Below the pieces are notes generated by a model. It saw nothing but the letters and a program-made list of their open reading frames with translations, did not search any database and had not been told where the DNA came from. 64,000 nucleotides of DNA from Comamonas fluminis (lineage in GTDB: Bacteria > Pseudomonadota > Gammaproteobacteria > Burkholderiales > Burkholderiaceae_C). The stretch covers positions 124,001 to 188,000 of the forward strand of contig NZ_CP066783.1 of NCBI RefSeq assembly GCF_019186805.1. Reading direction: 5' to 3'. Below, piece by piece: positions 1-10,073 of the stretch. A program made the translations under genes and the position numbers. Every line of letters starts with the position of its first letter. Positions within the stretch are counted from its first letter, which is position 1.

Positions 1-613
1 TGGCGCTGTAGCTCAACTGCTCGTCATCGGTGCGCGGCGATGCCAGCTGGTTCTTGGTAATCAGGCGCTTGGCCAGCGGCCCACCCAGCAGGCCGCCGAT
101 GACCAGACCAAAAGTGGCGCAGGCAATGCCCAGCGTGGTGGCGCCGGTCAGGCCGTGTTCGTTCTCCAGCACAGAACCCCAGGCACCTGCTGTGCCGTGC
201 CCGCCGACCAGGGTGATGGAGCCTGCGACCAGACCAATGAGAGGGTCCAGCCCTAGCATGGTGGCCAGGCCCACGCCCACGGCATTTTGTGCGGCGATGA
301 ACACGACAATCACGCCCAGGAAAATAAACAGGCCCGAGCCGCCTTCGCGCAATTTGCCGAAGTTGGCAGACAGGCCAATCGACGAGAAAAACACCAGCAT
401 GAAGGCCGACTGCAAGCTGCCTTCAAAGCTCACCGTCAGACCGGTAACCTGGTGCAGGATGAAAATGCTGACTGCCACGACCAGACCACCTGAGACGGGC
501 TCGGGAATATTGAAGTCGCGCAAAAAGCGGATGTGCCGCGTCATGAACTTGCCAAGCAAGAGCACGAGGACGGCCATGATGAGTGTGTAGTACGCGCCAA
601 AGGTCACGTTCAT
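1..613 (-). CDS. gltS: Sodium/glutamate symporter GltS, N-terminal part (cut by window edge)
   Basis: Reading leftward from the ATG at 611-613, about 204 codons run off the window without a stop. The protein starts MNVTFGAYYTLIMAVLVLLL and is a chain of hydrophobic helices. It carries the glycine-rich GGHGTAGAW stretch typical of the GltS (ESS) family, which imports L-glutamate with sodium across the inner membrane. GltS proteins are about 400 residues, so roughly the first half is present. A GGAG sits 9 bases before the ATG. The gene is divergent from the methionine synthase gene, with about 390 bases before the riboswitch of the latter. The family call is firm; the C-terminus cannot be seen. 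Confidence 0.9.
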   Translation of the reverse strand, partial: MNVTFGAYYTLIMAVLVLLLGKFMTRHIRFLRDFNIPEPVSGGLVVAVSIFILHQVTGLTVSFEGSLQSAFMLVFFSSIGLSANFGKLREGGSGLFIFLGVIVVFIAAQNAVGVGLATMLGLDPLIGLVAGSITLVGGHGTAGAWGSVLENEHGLTGATTLGIACATFGLVIGGLLGGPLAKRLITKNQLASPRTDDEQLSYSA

Positions 614-1000
614 AAAAGAAATCTCCAGAGGTTCCAGAAAGCGTCTGGTGGGGCAGCCGGCTGCGTAGCGGCGGGTTGCTGGTGCGTAATGCAATGCGGG
701 GGGAGTGCACCGATGGTGCCAAAGCCCGCAAAAGGGCAGAGTAGGTGCGTATCCAGTTGTAGCGACAGCAGTCCATGAGGGTTGGGTGCTGCCTGAAGGC
801 CTGTTGTGCACGAGGTTCCGAGCATCACAGCCATACCCTGAATATGCATTGAAATGCGATGTCTGCATTCGCGGTTGAAGAAATTTCCTGGGAGAGCGAT
901 TACTTTTTCAGAGCCCGTTGCTTCTATCTGCGATAGGCAAGTGCAGGTCAAAGCAGGGCTGAGCCCACGACAAAGCACCACCCCTTAGAATGACGGGCTT
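614..1000. other. Divergent intergenic region between gltS and metH
   Basis: About 390 bases with no convincing ORF. It must hold the gltS promoter and the promoter of the riboswitch-metH transcript. A short palindrome, GCACC-GAT-GGTGC, lies at 707-719. A weak sigma-70-like pair (TTGAAG near 872, GATTAC near 895) could drive metH but is not strong enough to call. Confidence 0.5.
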
Positions 1001-1090
1001 CGCCTCGAGGAGCGCTGCAGCTGCTGCCATGCATGGCCGGTCAGGCTCGGGGTCGGCAGGACATGTTCCTGTCTTATCAACGGCGCTCAC
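1001..1090 (+). promoter_or_regulatory. S-adenosylhomocysteine (SAH) riboswitch
   Basis: The region carries the conserved core of the SAH riboswitch: GAGGAGCGCTGCAGC at 1007-1021, CAGGCTCGG at 1042-1050 and AACGGCGCTCAC at 1079-1090. CTCGAG (1004-1009) pairs with CTCGGG (1046-1051) to form P1. AGCGC (1011-1015) pairs with GCGCT (1083-1087) to form the pseudoknot. This family senses SAH and turns on ahcY, metH or metF genes in beta- and some gammaproteobacteria, so SAM recycling rises when SAH accumulates. It ends about 40 bases before the metH start at 1132. The motif and context agree closely; a covariance-model search (RF01057) would settle it. Confidence 0.9.
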
Positions 1091-1131
1091 CTGTTTTCGA
1101 TTCTGTTTCTGGTTTTCACACAGGTGAGCTG

Positions 1132-3885
<2,754 letters not shown>

Positions 3886-3895
3886 TCGCTGATGA

Positions 3896-3928
3896 TGTAA
3901 AAAAGGCCGCTGACGCGGCCTTTTTTAT
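3896..3928. terminator. Bidirectional intrinsic terminator
   Basis: A perfect GGCCGC-TGAC-GCGGCC hairpin (3905-3920) is flanked by an A run on the left and TTTTTT on the right. It can therefore end metH on the plus strand and the lipoprotein gene on the minus strand. It overlaps the very start of the region coding for the lipoprotein C-terminus. Confidence 0.9.
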
Positions 3929-4383
3929 TGAGCACTACCTTGTTCGGCTGCGACTGTTGGTTGCCCTTCTTTTTCTGCGGTACGGTCAAAGACTAAGCTC
4001 TTACCAAAAATCAGCTGAATCCATGTTGGATAGGTGTATGCAGTGCCTTTATTGTGATCAATGATGGCGCCAATACCTCCGCCGAGAAGGATGTTCCCAA
4101 ACATGCCTCCATTGGCTCTGGAAATAGCGCGGCCGGATGCATCCATTTGTTCCGGAGCTTTGCATACGATATCCAGATCTTTGCTGGAGCGACGTACTTG
4201 GACTGTGTCTCCAGATTTCGTACTAAAGCTACCATAGTCGTTTGTAAGCTTACAGTCGGCACCGTTTATAAGTTTGCCGTCTTCGGTTTTGGTTTCGATT
4301 TTGACTGGATGGGTTGAATCATTCACAACTGACGCGCAGCCTGTCATCAAAATCGCTGCACCCAGAACCACTAAGTATTTCAA
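3925..4383 (-). CDS. Small lipoprotein with glycine-rich segment
   Basis: 152 residues with a type II signal peptide, MKYLVVLGAAILMTGCASVV, and lipobox MTGC, so it is probably anchored to a membrane by lipid. The start codon is TTG (4381-4383), with GGAG eight bases upstream at 4391-4394. After about residue 90 there is a glycine-rich stretch (GGMFGNILLGGGIGAIIDH) followed by GTAYTYPTWIQLIFG. This pattern recurs in small lipoproteins of unknown function in many proteobacteria. The gene is visibly AT-richer than its neighbours, which suggests transfer. Function is unknown. Confidence 0.8.
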   Translation of the reverse strand: MKYLVVLGAAILMTGCASVVNDSTHPVKIETKTEDGKLINGADCKLTNDYGSFSTKSGDTVQVRRSSKDLDIVCKAPEQMDASGRAISRANGGMFGNILLGGGIGAIIDHNKGTAYTYPTWIQLIFGKSLVFDRTAEKEGQPTVAAEQGSAQ

Positions 4384-4422
4384 AATGTATCTCCTTTGTT
4401 GCGAAATATAACTTAGTAGCTC

Positions 4423-5082
4423 TTAGCTATTCACCACGGGATAGCAGGCATCCCCCCAGATCGTGTCCGGGTTGGACATCATCAGATCAATCACCACCGG
4501 CACAAGTTGTCCCATGATGTTGGAGCAGTCCTGCACCTGGGCGCGGTTGATCTGGCTGTTCCAGGTGGCGCCGCCGTGCATGAGCTGGTTGCGCAAGGTG
4601 TAGATGCGCTGAAAGACCAGGCCCAGCAGCTCGGGCGTCTGGCTTTGTGCCAGCAGGATGGCGGCTTTGCGTTTGCCAGCGGCAAAGCGTTCCTGCCAGG
4701 TGGTTGCGTCGATTTCACCGCGCTGGTGGCTCCAGAAGGATTCGAAGACATAGGGGTTGTCCAGCAGCACGCGAATGGGGCCGCTGAAGGTGTTCCAGAC
4801 CAGGGTGTGGAGCTGCTTGCGGGTGTCGAGCCCGTCGAGCTTGTGCAAAAAGCTGCGAAAGCTCTCCTGCTGCGACAGGTGCTGGCCGCGCGGGATTTCC
4901 TGTGCGTATGCAGCGTTGAAGGCAATCCACAGAAAGATAAAGCGCGCGTCCACATCGTCATGGCACTGGCTGGCGCGGTGCAGCCAGCTGAGCGAGCGGT
5001 GAATGCGCAGATTGAGTGCTTCCGGCATGCCATCACGTATGGCGCGGTGGCGTTCTTTGAGTGCGGTGTGTGTGGCCTGCAT
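4423..5082 (-). CDS. HEPN-like domain protein, function unknown
   Basis: 219 residues, mostly helical by composition, no signal peptide or membrane segment. Near the C-terminus IYTLRNQLMHGGATW contains an R-x4-H motif (Arg164, His169). This is the signature of HEPN proteins, many of which are RNases in toxin-antitoxin, abortive infection or CRISPR systems. The surrounding LRNxLMHGG form resembles the ApeA-like and other non-CRISPR HEPN groups. No obvious antitoxin or nucleotidyltransferase partner lies beside it; its neighbours are the lipoprotein gene (same strand, 39 bases downstream) and the cardiolipin synthase gene. GAGAGG precedes the ATG. Domain assignment rests on the motif only. Confidence 0.7.
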   Translation of the reverse strand: MQATHTALKERHRAIRDGMPEALNLRIHRSLSWLHRASQCHDDVDARFIFLWIAFNAAYAQEIPRGQHLSQQESFRSFLHKLDGLDTRKQLHTLVWNTFSGPIRVLLDNPYVFESFWSHQRGEIDATTWQERFAAGKRKAAILLAQSQTPELLGLVFQRIYTLRNQLMHGGATWNSQINRAQVQDCSNIMGQLVPVVIDLMMSNPDTIWGDACYPVVNS

Positions 5083-5182
5083 GACGTGGTTTCCTCTCTT
5101 GGTCTGGCCAGAGCTTAGAGAGCTATGGGAAACAGAGCAATGACTTACCTGCAGGCGGCAGCGGTATGAGGGTTCAATATGA

Positions 5183-5225
5183 ATTTCATAGCGCGTAGCG
5201 CTTTATGGATCAGCGCTGCAGCCAG
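5183..5225. repeat. AGCGCT palindromic repeat, divergent copy
   Basis: Two AGCGCT blocks (5197-5202 and 5212-5217) separated by nine bases follow a CATAGCGCG stretch. This is a looser version of the intergenic palindromes at 43034, 47132, 50946 and 51883. It lies between the HEPN-like gene and the cardiolipin synthase gene, both on the minus strand. Confidence 0.5.
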
Positions 5226-5258
5226 TAAAAGCCACTTCTCATGTTGAAGTGATGCCGT

Positions 5259-6707
5259 TCACAGCACAGGGCTCAAGGCGCTGAGAAGATTGCTCCAGAT
5301 GCGTTTGTGCACCGGTGTCTTCATCACTTGCTCCAGCGTCACCTGCTGCGATTGCTGGATATAGCTTTGCTGGCGTTCGCGTATCGCTTGCGTGGTGACA
5401 GTGTCATACAGCAGCACATTGTTTTCAAAGTTCAGATCGAAGCTGCGCAGGTCCAGATTGGTGGAACCGATAAAGCTCACTTCGCCATCCAGACACAGCG
5501 TTTTTGCGTGCAGCAGGCCGGGCTGAAATTCGTGAATCTGCACCCCGGCCCTGAGCAGGCGCCAGTAGTGGCTGTGGCTGACGGCGCCGACGATCCAGGA
5601 GTCATTGCGCGCAGGCAGGATGAGGGTGACCTGCACATCGCGCAGTGCGGCAGAACACAGGGCATCCAGCACCGTGGTGTCTGGAACAAAGTAGGGCGTG
5701 GAGATGAGCACTTCACGGTGCGCACCGGCCAGCAGGTTCGCCACAAGCTGGGGCGTGGCCCGGGGGCGCTCTGTGGGGCCTTCGGCAATGCCAATGGCGT
5801 GAAAGCCTTGCTCACCGGCCTGAGCCGGTGCGATGGATGGGGGCTCGACGGCGGTCTGCGACTGCGCCCAGTCGCTGGCAAAGGTCTGCTGCATCTGGGC
5901 CACGACGGGGCCTTGCATGCGCAGCATGATGTCGATCCAGGGGGCGTAGCGGGGTTTGACGCGAAAGGCCTCGTCAGCGCAGTTCTGGCTGCCGATATAG
6001 GTGATGCGCTCGTCGATCAGCGTGATCTTGCGGTGGTTGCGCAGATCCAGCCGGCTGGTGAGCATGATGGTCAGCGGGCGGTTGATGGGCAGGGCTACGC
6101 TGAGGTGTACGCCGCTTTGCTGCATCTGCTTCCACAGGGGCGAGCGCACCAGTGCGCGAGAGCCCAGTCCATCGACCATGGCGCGGCAGGTGACGCCGCG
6201 CTGTGCGGCGCGCATCAGTGCCTGGGCCACATGGGTGCCGGTTTCGTCTTCCAGCCAGATGTAGTACAGCACATTGATTTCGCGCTGGGCTGCATCCATG
6301 TCGGCAATGAGTTGCGCGCGGGCGTGGTCGCCATCGCGCATCAGCTCGGCCAGATGGCCGGGCAATGCCTCAAAGCCGTTGATGGACGATGCATAGCGAA
6401 ACGCTGGCTGCCACCGTGCAGGAATCGAGGTTGTGCCTGCGCTGGGTGTGGCAGAGGGCCTGTCTGCCGCCACGCTGCTGCCGTGCGCCTGGCAGAATTC
6501 CTGCACATTGAGCCGCTTTCGGCTGGGCACACGGCCCAGAGCGACTTCGCCAAAGAAGTAATACAGCGCGCAGCTCACATAGGGCAGCAGCACCATCACC
6601 AGCAGCCATGCCAGGCGCACATCGGGGCGCATGTCTCTGCGCAGCAGAATGCGCAGGCCAAAGCCCGTAATCAACAACACATGAAGAGTCAGTAGCAGCC
6701 AGGTCAT
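5259..6707 (-). CDS. cls: Cardiolipin synthase (phospholipase D family)
   Basis: 482 residues. Two N-terminal membrane segments (about 3-20 and 32-52, ending YYFFGE) precede a linker and two phospholipase D catalytic motifs: HRKITLID (His225, Lys227, Asp232) and HAKTLCLD (His400, Lys402, Asp407). Both are followed by the IGSxN sequence usual in cardiolipin synthases, which join two phosphatidylglycerols into cardiolipin at the inner membrane. Length and layout match the ClsA group. The reading frame is open up to 6974, but that would place the N-terminus under the divergent amt promoter region; the ATG at 6707 begins the expected first helix. The Shine-Dalgarno site is weak. Confidence 0.9.
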   Translation of the reverse strand: MTWLLLTLHVLLITGFGLRILLRRDMRPDVRLAWLLVMVLLPYVSCALYYFFGEVALGRVPSRKRLNVQEFCQAHGSSVAADRPSATPSAGTTSIPARWQPAFRYASSINGFEALPGHLAELMRDGDHARAQLIADMDAAQREINVLYYIWLEDETGTHVAQALMRAAQRGVTCRAMVDGLGSRALVRSPLWKQMQQSGVHLSVALPINRPLTIMLTSRLDLRNHRKITLIDERITYIGSQNCADEAFRVKPRYAPWIDIMLRMQGPVVAQMQQTFASDWAQSQTAVEPPSIAPAQAGEQGFHAIGIAEGPTERPRATPQLVANLLAGAHREVLISTPYFVPDTTVLDALCSAALRDVQVTLILPARNDSWIVGAVSHSHYWRLLRAGVQIHEFQPGLLHAKTLCLDGEVSFIGSTNLDLRSFDLNFENNVLLYDTVTTQAIRERQQSYIQQSQQVTLEQVMKTPVHKRIWSNLLSALSPVL

Positions 6708-6866
6708 GAAGCAGTGTCCAGAGGTTGACTGGCCCAGCATACAAGCAGTGGGCAATGCCATCTTTGCCACTGACTGAAAATCAATGCCAAAAGCCGCTGA
6801 TGCCGTTGCGGATAAAGCGCAGCCAGCTATTGATTGATGAGCGACGTGTTTGCGCGCAATAGTTCT

Positions 6867-6884
6867 CTGGCATGGAACCTGCTT
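6867..6884 (+). promoter_or_regulatory. Sigma-54 promoter of amt
   Basis: CTGGCATGGAACCTGCTT has GG (6869-6870) and GC (6881-6882) exactly ten bases apart, with the TGGCA and TGC context of the RpoN consensus. The predicted transcript starts near 6894, 28 bases before the ATG at 6922. Sigma-54 control fits an ammonium transporter. I did not find a clear NtrC site upstream. Confidence 0.75.
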
Positions 6885-6921
6885 CGCCTTCCTGAAAAGC
6901 AAACAAGCAGGGAGGGTGTGC

Positions 6922-8154
6922 ATGGAATTGGTGCCATTGACTGCCATAGACAAGGCAGATACCGCGTGGGTCATGACTTCTGCAGCGCTGGTGCTGCTGA
7001 TGACGCTGCCGGGGATTGCACTGTTTTACGCGGGGCTGGTGCGCCGCAAGAACGTGGTCAACACCATGGCCGCCGTGTTTGCGGTGGCGTGCATTGTGGC
7101 GCTGACCTGGTTTGGCATCGGTTACTCGCTGGCATTTGCGGCCGATTCGCCCTGGCTGGGCAATCTGAGCCGGGCCTGGTTTGCCTCTTTGCACTTCGAT
7201 GCCAAACGCAATGTGCTGGCGGTCAGCCATCTGGCTCCGCACCTGCCTGAAGCGGCCTATGCATTGTTTCAGGCGGCGTTCGCCATCATCACCACTTCGC
7301 TGATTGTCGGCGCCGTGGTGGAGCGCATGCGCTTTGCTGCGGTGCTGCTATTTGCGGCGCTGTGGAGCGTGCTGGTCTATGCACCAGTTGCGCACTGGGT
7401 CTGGGAAGGTGGTGGCTGGCTGAACCAGCTTGGTGCACTGGATTTTGCGGGCGGTGCTGTGGTGCACGTCAACGCGGGCGTTGCAGCGCTTGTGTGCGCC
7501 TGTGTGCTGGGCAAAAGGCATGGTTATGGCGCCGAGGCTTTTGAGCCCCACAGCCTGGGCTGGACGGCCATGGGCACGGCGTTGCTGCTTTTTGGCTGGT
7601 TTGGCTTCAATGCAGGCTCAGCCCTGTCGGCCGATGGGCGTGCGGCGCTGGCCTTTGTGGTCACGCTGGTGGCTGCGGCCGCAGGCGGGCTGTCCTGGAT
7701 GCTGATGGAGTGGTTCAAACGCGGTGCACCGACCTTGCTGGGCCTGCTCTCGGGCATGGTGGGTGGCCTGGTAGCCATCACCCCTGCAGCAGGTTTTGTG
7801 CAGGTCAGCAGTGCCCTGTGGATTGGACTGATTGCAGGCGCCGTCTGCTACTGGGGTGCGACCTGGCTCAAGCGCCGCCTGGGGGCGGATGACTCGCTTG
7901 ATGTGTTTGGTGTGCATGGGGTGGGTGGCATTGCAGGCTCCTTGCTGACGGCTGTGTTTGCCGACCCCTTGATGGCTGGCACCGGTGCCACCGTGCTCAA
8001 CCAGCTGGTTGCCGTGCTGGCTGTGGCGGCCTACAGCGCTGTGGGCACGCTGCTGGTGCTGGCCCTGATTCGTTTGCTGATGCCGCTGCGGGTGGGCTCT
8101 GCACAGGAGCGGGAGGGGCTGGACATCAGCCTGCATCTGGAGCGGCAGCACTGA
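6922..8154 (+). CDS. amt: Ammonium transporter, Amt family
   Basis: 410 residues with eleven or so hydrophobic helices and the Amt/Rh hallmarks: GIALFYAGLVRRKNVVNTM near the N-terminus, DFAGGAVVHVNAG in the middle and DVFGVHGVGGIAG near the C-terminus, which contains one of the paired pore histidines. It conducts ammonium across the inner membrane. There is no cleavable signal peptide, unlike the second copy (56305-57648). The start is the ATG at 6922, with GGAGG six bases upstream; the longer frame from 6850 begins before the predicted sigma-54 transcription start. A small gene follows 23 bases downstream, probably in the same transcript. Confidence 0.93.
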   Translation: MELVPLTAIDKADTAWVMTSAALVLLMTLPGIALFYAGLVRRKNVVNTMAAVFAVACIVALTWFGIGYSLAFAADSPWLGNLSRAWFASLHFDAKRNVLAVSHLAPHLPEAAYALFQAAFAIITTSLIVGAVVERMRFAAVLLFAALWSVLVYAPVAHWVWEGGGWLNQLGALDFAGGAVVHVNAGVAALVCACVLGKRHGYGAEAFEPHSLGWTAMGTALLLFGWFGFNAGSALSADGRAALAFVVTLVAAAAGGLSWMLMEWFKRGAPTLLGLLSGMVGGLVAITPAAGFVQVSSALWIGLIAGAVCYWGATWLKRRLGADDSLDVFGVHGVGGIAGSLLTAVFADPLMAGTGATVLNQLVAVLAVAAYSAVGTLLVLALIRLLMPLRVGSAQEREGLDISLHLERQH

Positions 8155-8177
8155 TTCATGGATGCGAGGAGGTGTGT

Positions 8178-8495
8178 ATGGAGGACAGCGAAAAATTGGC
8201 CATTGCAGCGCATTTGCATGTGCAGTTGCGCCGCAAGACCGGCCGCGTCACTGATACGGAATGGATGGCTGGCAATGAAGATTATGCACAGGCCATGGTG
8301 GCTTTCGCACTGGAACATGCGAAGGAAAATCAGGATGAGGAATTGACGCGTCTGGCGCTGCGCTTGCAGGAAAGCTGGGCTGGCAAGTCAATGCAGTCCG
8401 CAGGCGCAGCGGGGGTGAATGAAGACCATTCTGTTGCCACCAAGGCCGCCGAAATTCTGCGCATCTCGGCGCGCTATATCGGTGGTCTGAGATAG
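8178..8495 (+). CDS. Small hypothetical protein downstream of amt
   Basis: 105 residues, soluble, Ala-rich and probably helical. It starts MEDSEKLAIAAHLHVQLRRK and contains TDTEWMAGNEDYAQAMVAFA. AGGAGG lies five bases before the ATG, a strong ribosome site. It is 23 bases after the Amt gene, so it is probably co-transcribed under the sigma-54 promoter. I recognise no domain; it is not a PII protein (no T-loop). A role tied to ammonium uptake is inference from position only. Confidence 0.7.
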   Translation: MEDSEKLAIAAHLHVQLRRKTGRVTDTEWMAGNEDYAQAMVAFALEHAKENQDEELTRLALRLQESWAGKSMQSAGAAGVNEDHSVATKAAEILRISARYIGGLR

Positions 8496-8518
8496 GGGCT
8501 GATATGCCTTGATGCCCT

Positions 8519-8548
8519 GATTTGATATGCGCATAGCGCTATCAAATC
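8519..8548. terminator. Palindrome between convergent genes, likely terminator
   Basis: GATTTGATA (8519-8527) and TATCAAATC (8540-8548) are perfect inverted arms around a TGCGCATAGCGC loop. It sits between convergent genes (the 105-residue ORF and glpQ). It lacks a long T run, so it may be a repeat element as much as a terminator. Confidence 0.5.
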
Positions 8549-8573
8549 AGGAATCAACTTATCACCAGGCGAC

Positions 8574-9944
8574 TTACTTTGCCTTCAGCTCTGCGATATA
8601 GGCATCGCGGGCTTTCACGCCATCGGCAGTGAAGTCGGTGAAGACGCCATCAATACCCAGGCGGTAGTAGGCCAGGAATTCCTGCGAGGGGTCACCCTTG
8701 AAGATGCCTGCCAGTCGGCTGGCTTCGCTGCGGAAGGTGAAGCTGTGCACCACCAGGCCCGCCTTGTGGGCGTTGGCAATGAGGGCGGTGTCTTTCAATG
8801 TGTTCACATCCTTCAGGCCGGCACCATCCTTGTAAGGCACGACGGAATGCGCGATGACCTGTGGCTTCCAGGGACCGATGCCGTCGGCATAGGTTTTGAT
8901 TTCGGCCAGCCCAGCCGGGGTCTGCATGGCTGCAAAAGTGCGCGCATCGCCCGCCAGCGTCCAGCTATAGGGGCGGCCGCTGATGAAGGTCCACTCATCG
9001 CTGGTGATGTAGCCGACGGAGCCGTCCTTGAAGTTGTAATCGTTGCCATCAATCAGCTGCACACCCTTGGCCTTCATGCCTGCCTTGCGCAGGTATTTCA
9101 GACTGTCGGGGTCAAAGCTCTGGATGTAGATGGGTGAATCCTTGGCGTTGAGCTTGTTCTTCTCCAGCAGAGCCATCACGGCATCTTCAAACGGATGCTG
9201 GCCCGTGCCGCAGCTGTTGGCAATGGCCTGCTGGTTGTTCCAGTACGGGTTCTTGGTTTCCGCATAGACAGCAATGCTGCGCCCGGCTGCCTTGCCCTTG
9301 GCCGTTGCGATGTCGATGACGTCCTGCGCGCTGATCAGAGGCAGCTTGCCGTTCCACTCGGTAGGGCGATCGGCTCGGTTGTCCAGCGTGGTGCCGCGCA
9401 CCAGAGAGCGCAGTTCGTTCAGGGTGAAGTCGCTGATGGACCAGTCGTTGCTATGGTCTTCTCCGTCCACCACCAGTGCCTGAAGCACGGATTTCTGGTT
9501 GTTCGGGTCAATCAGGTCGCTCAGATACTGGGCAGGGCCGTTTGCAGGTATGGCGGGGTATTTCACATCGACCAGCACGCCGGCGGCGGTGCGCTTGCGC
9601 CCGGCCACATAGGCATTGGTCTTGGCAACGTCTGCGATATTGGTGCTGTCGCTGAGCCATGCGTTATGGCGCGCCACCAACTGGCAGTCACGCGTCAGGT
9701 GCATGTCCAGCTCAATCATGTCGGCGCCTGCATCAATGGCTTTCTCATACGCCATCTGGGTTTGCTCGGGGTATAGCCCCGAGTAGCCACGGTGGGCGAT
9801 CACCTGAGGCTGTTTGCCGTCCAGCGTCAGAAACTGGGGCTTGGTTTCTGGCTTGGGGCCATCACCGTCGCCACCGCCGCAGGCAGTCAGTGCCATGACG
9901 GCCAGCAAGATCAGGCCAGAGGATGCATTGCGAGTTGTGAGCAT
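8574..9944 (-). CDS. glpQ: Glycerophosphodiester phosphodiesterase lipoprotein
   Basis: 456 residues. The N-terminus MLTTRNASSGLILLAVMALTACGGG is a lipoprotein signal with lipobox LTAC, so the enzyme is probably anchored on the periplasmic side. Then VIAHRGYSGLYPEQT, with the catalytic HRG, and the metal-binding MIELDMHLT follow the GDPD family pattern. It hydrolyses glycerophosphodiesters to glycerol-3-phosphate and an alcohol. About 100 residues in the middle are more than in E. coli GlpQ. The ATG at 9944 is chosen because it puts the signal peptide at the start; the frame is open further upstream to 10046. Confidence 0.9.
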   Translation of the reverse strand: MLTTRNASSGLILLAVMALTACGGGDGDGPKPETKPQFLTLDGKQPQVIAHRGYSGLYPEQTQMAYEKAIDAGADMIELDMHLTRDCQLVARHNAWLSDSTNIADVAKTNAYVAGRKRTAAGVLVDVKYPAIPANGPAQYLSDLIDPNNQKSVLQALVVDGEDHSNDWSISDFTLNELRSLVRGTTLDNRADRPTEWNGKLPLISAQDVIDIATAKGKAAGRSIAVYAETKNPYWNNQQAIANSCGTGQHPFEDAVMALLEKNKLNAKDSPIYIQSFDPDSLKYLRKAGMKAKGVQLIDGNDYNFKDGSVGYITSDEWTFISGRPYSWTLAGDARTFAAMQTPAGLAEIKTYADGIGPWKPQVIAHSVVPYKDGAGLKDVNTLKDTALIANAHKAGLVVHSFTFRSEASRLAGIFKGDPSQEFLAYYRLGIDGVFTDFTADGVKARDAYIAELKAK

Positions 9945-10033
9945 GTTTGTGTATTCGCAGATGGACAGACCTAGGATGCTTGCGGCGCTTTGTGAATCTT
10001 GTATGACAGCCCCAGAGTGATAGCCGAAATGAA

Positions 10034-10056
10034 ACAAGCGGGGCATGCCCCGCTTG
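10034..10056 (-). terminator. Hairpin downstream of trpB
   Basis: CAAGCGGGG-CAT-... forms a near-perfect palindrome (CAAGCGGGGCATGCCCCGCTTG) 18 bases past the trpB stop. On the minus strand it is followed by TTTCATTT, a weak T run, so it probably ends the trpB transcript. Confidence 0.6.
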
Positions 10057-10073
10057 AGCCTTAGCGTGAGCGA

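Noticed and set aside
707..719. NtrC site upstream of gltS
   Set aside because: GCACC-GAT-GGTGC has a three-base spacer instead of five, and no sigma-54 promoter is beside it.
1033..1131. N-terminal extension of metH
   Set aside because: The extension is encoded by the SAH riboswitch core and has no ribosome site.
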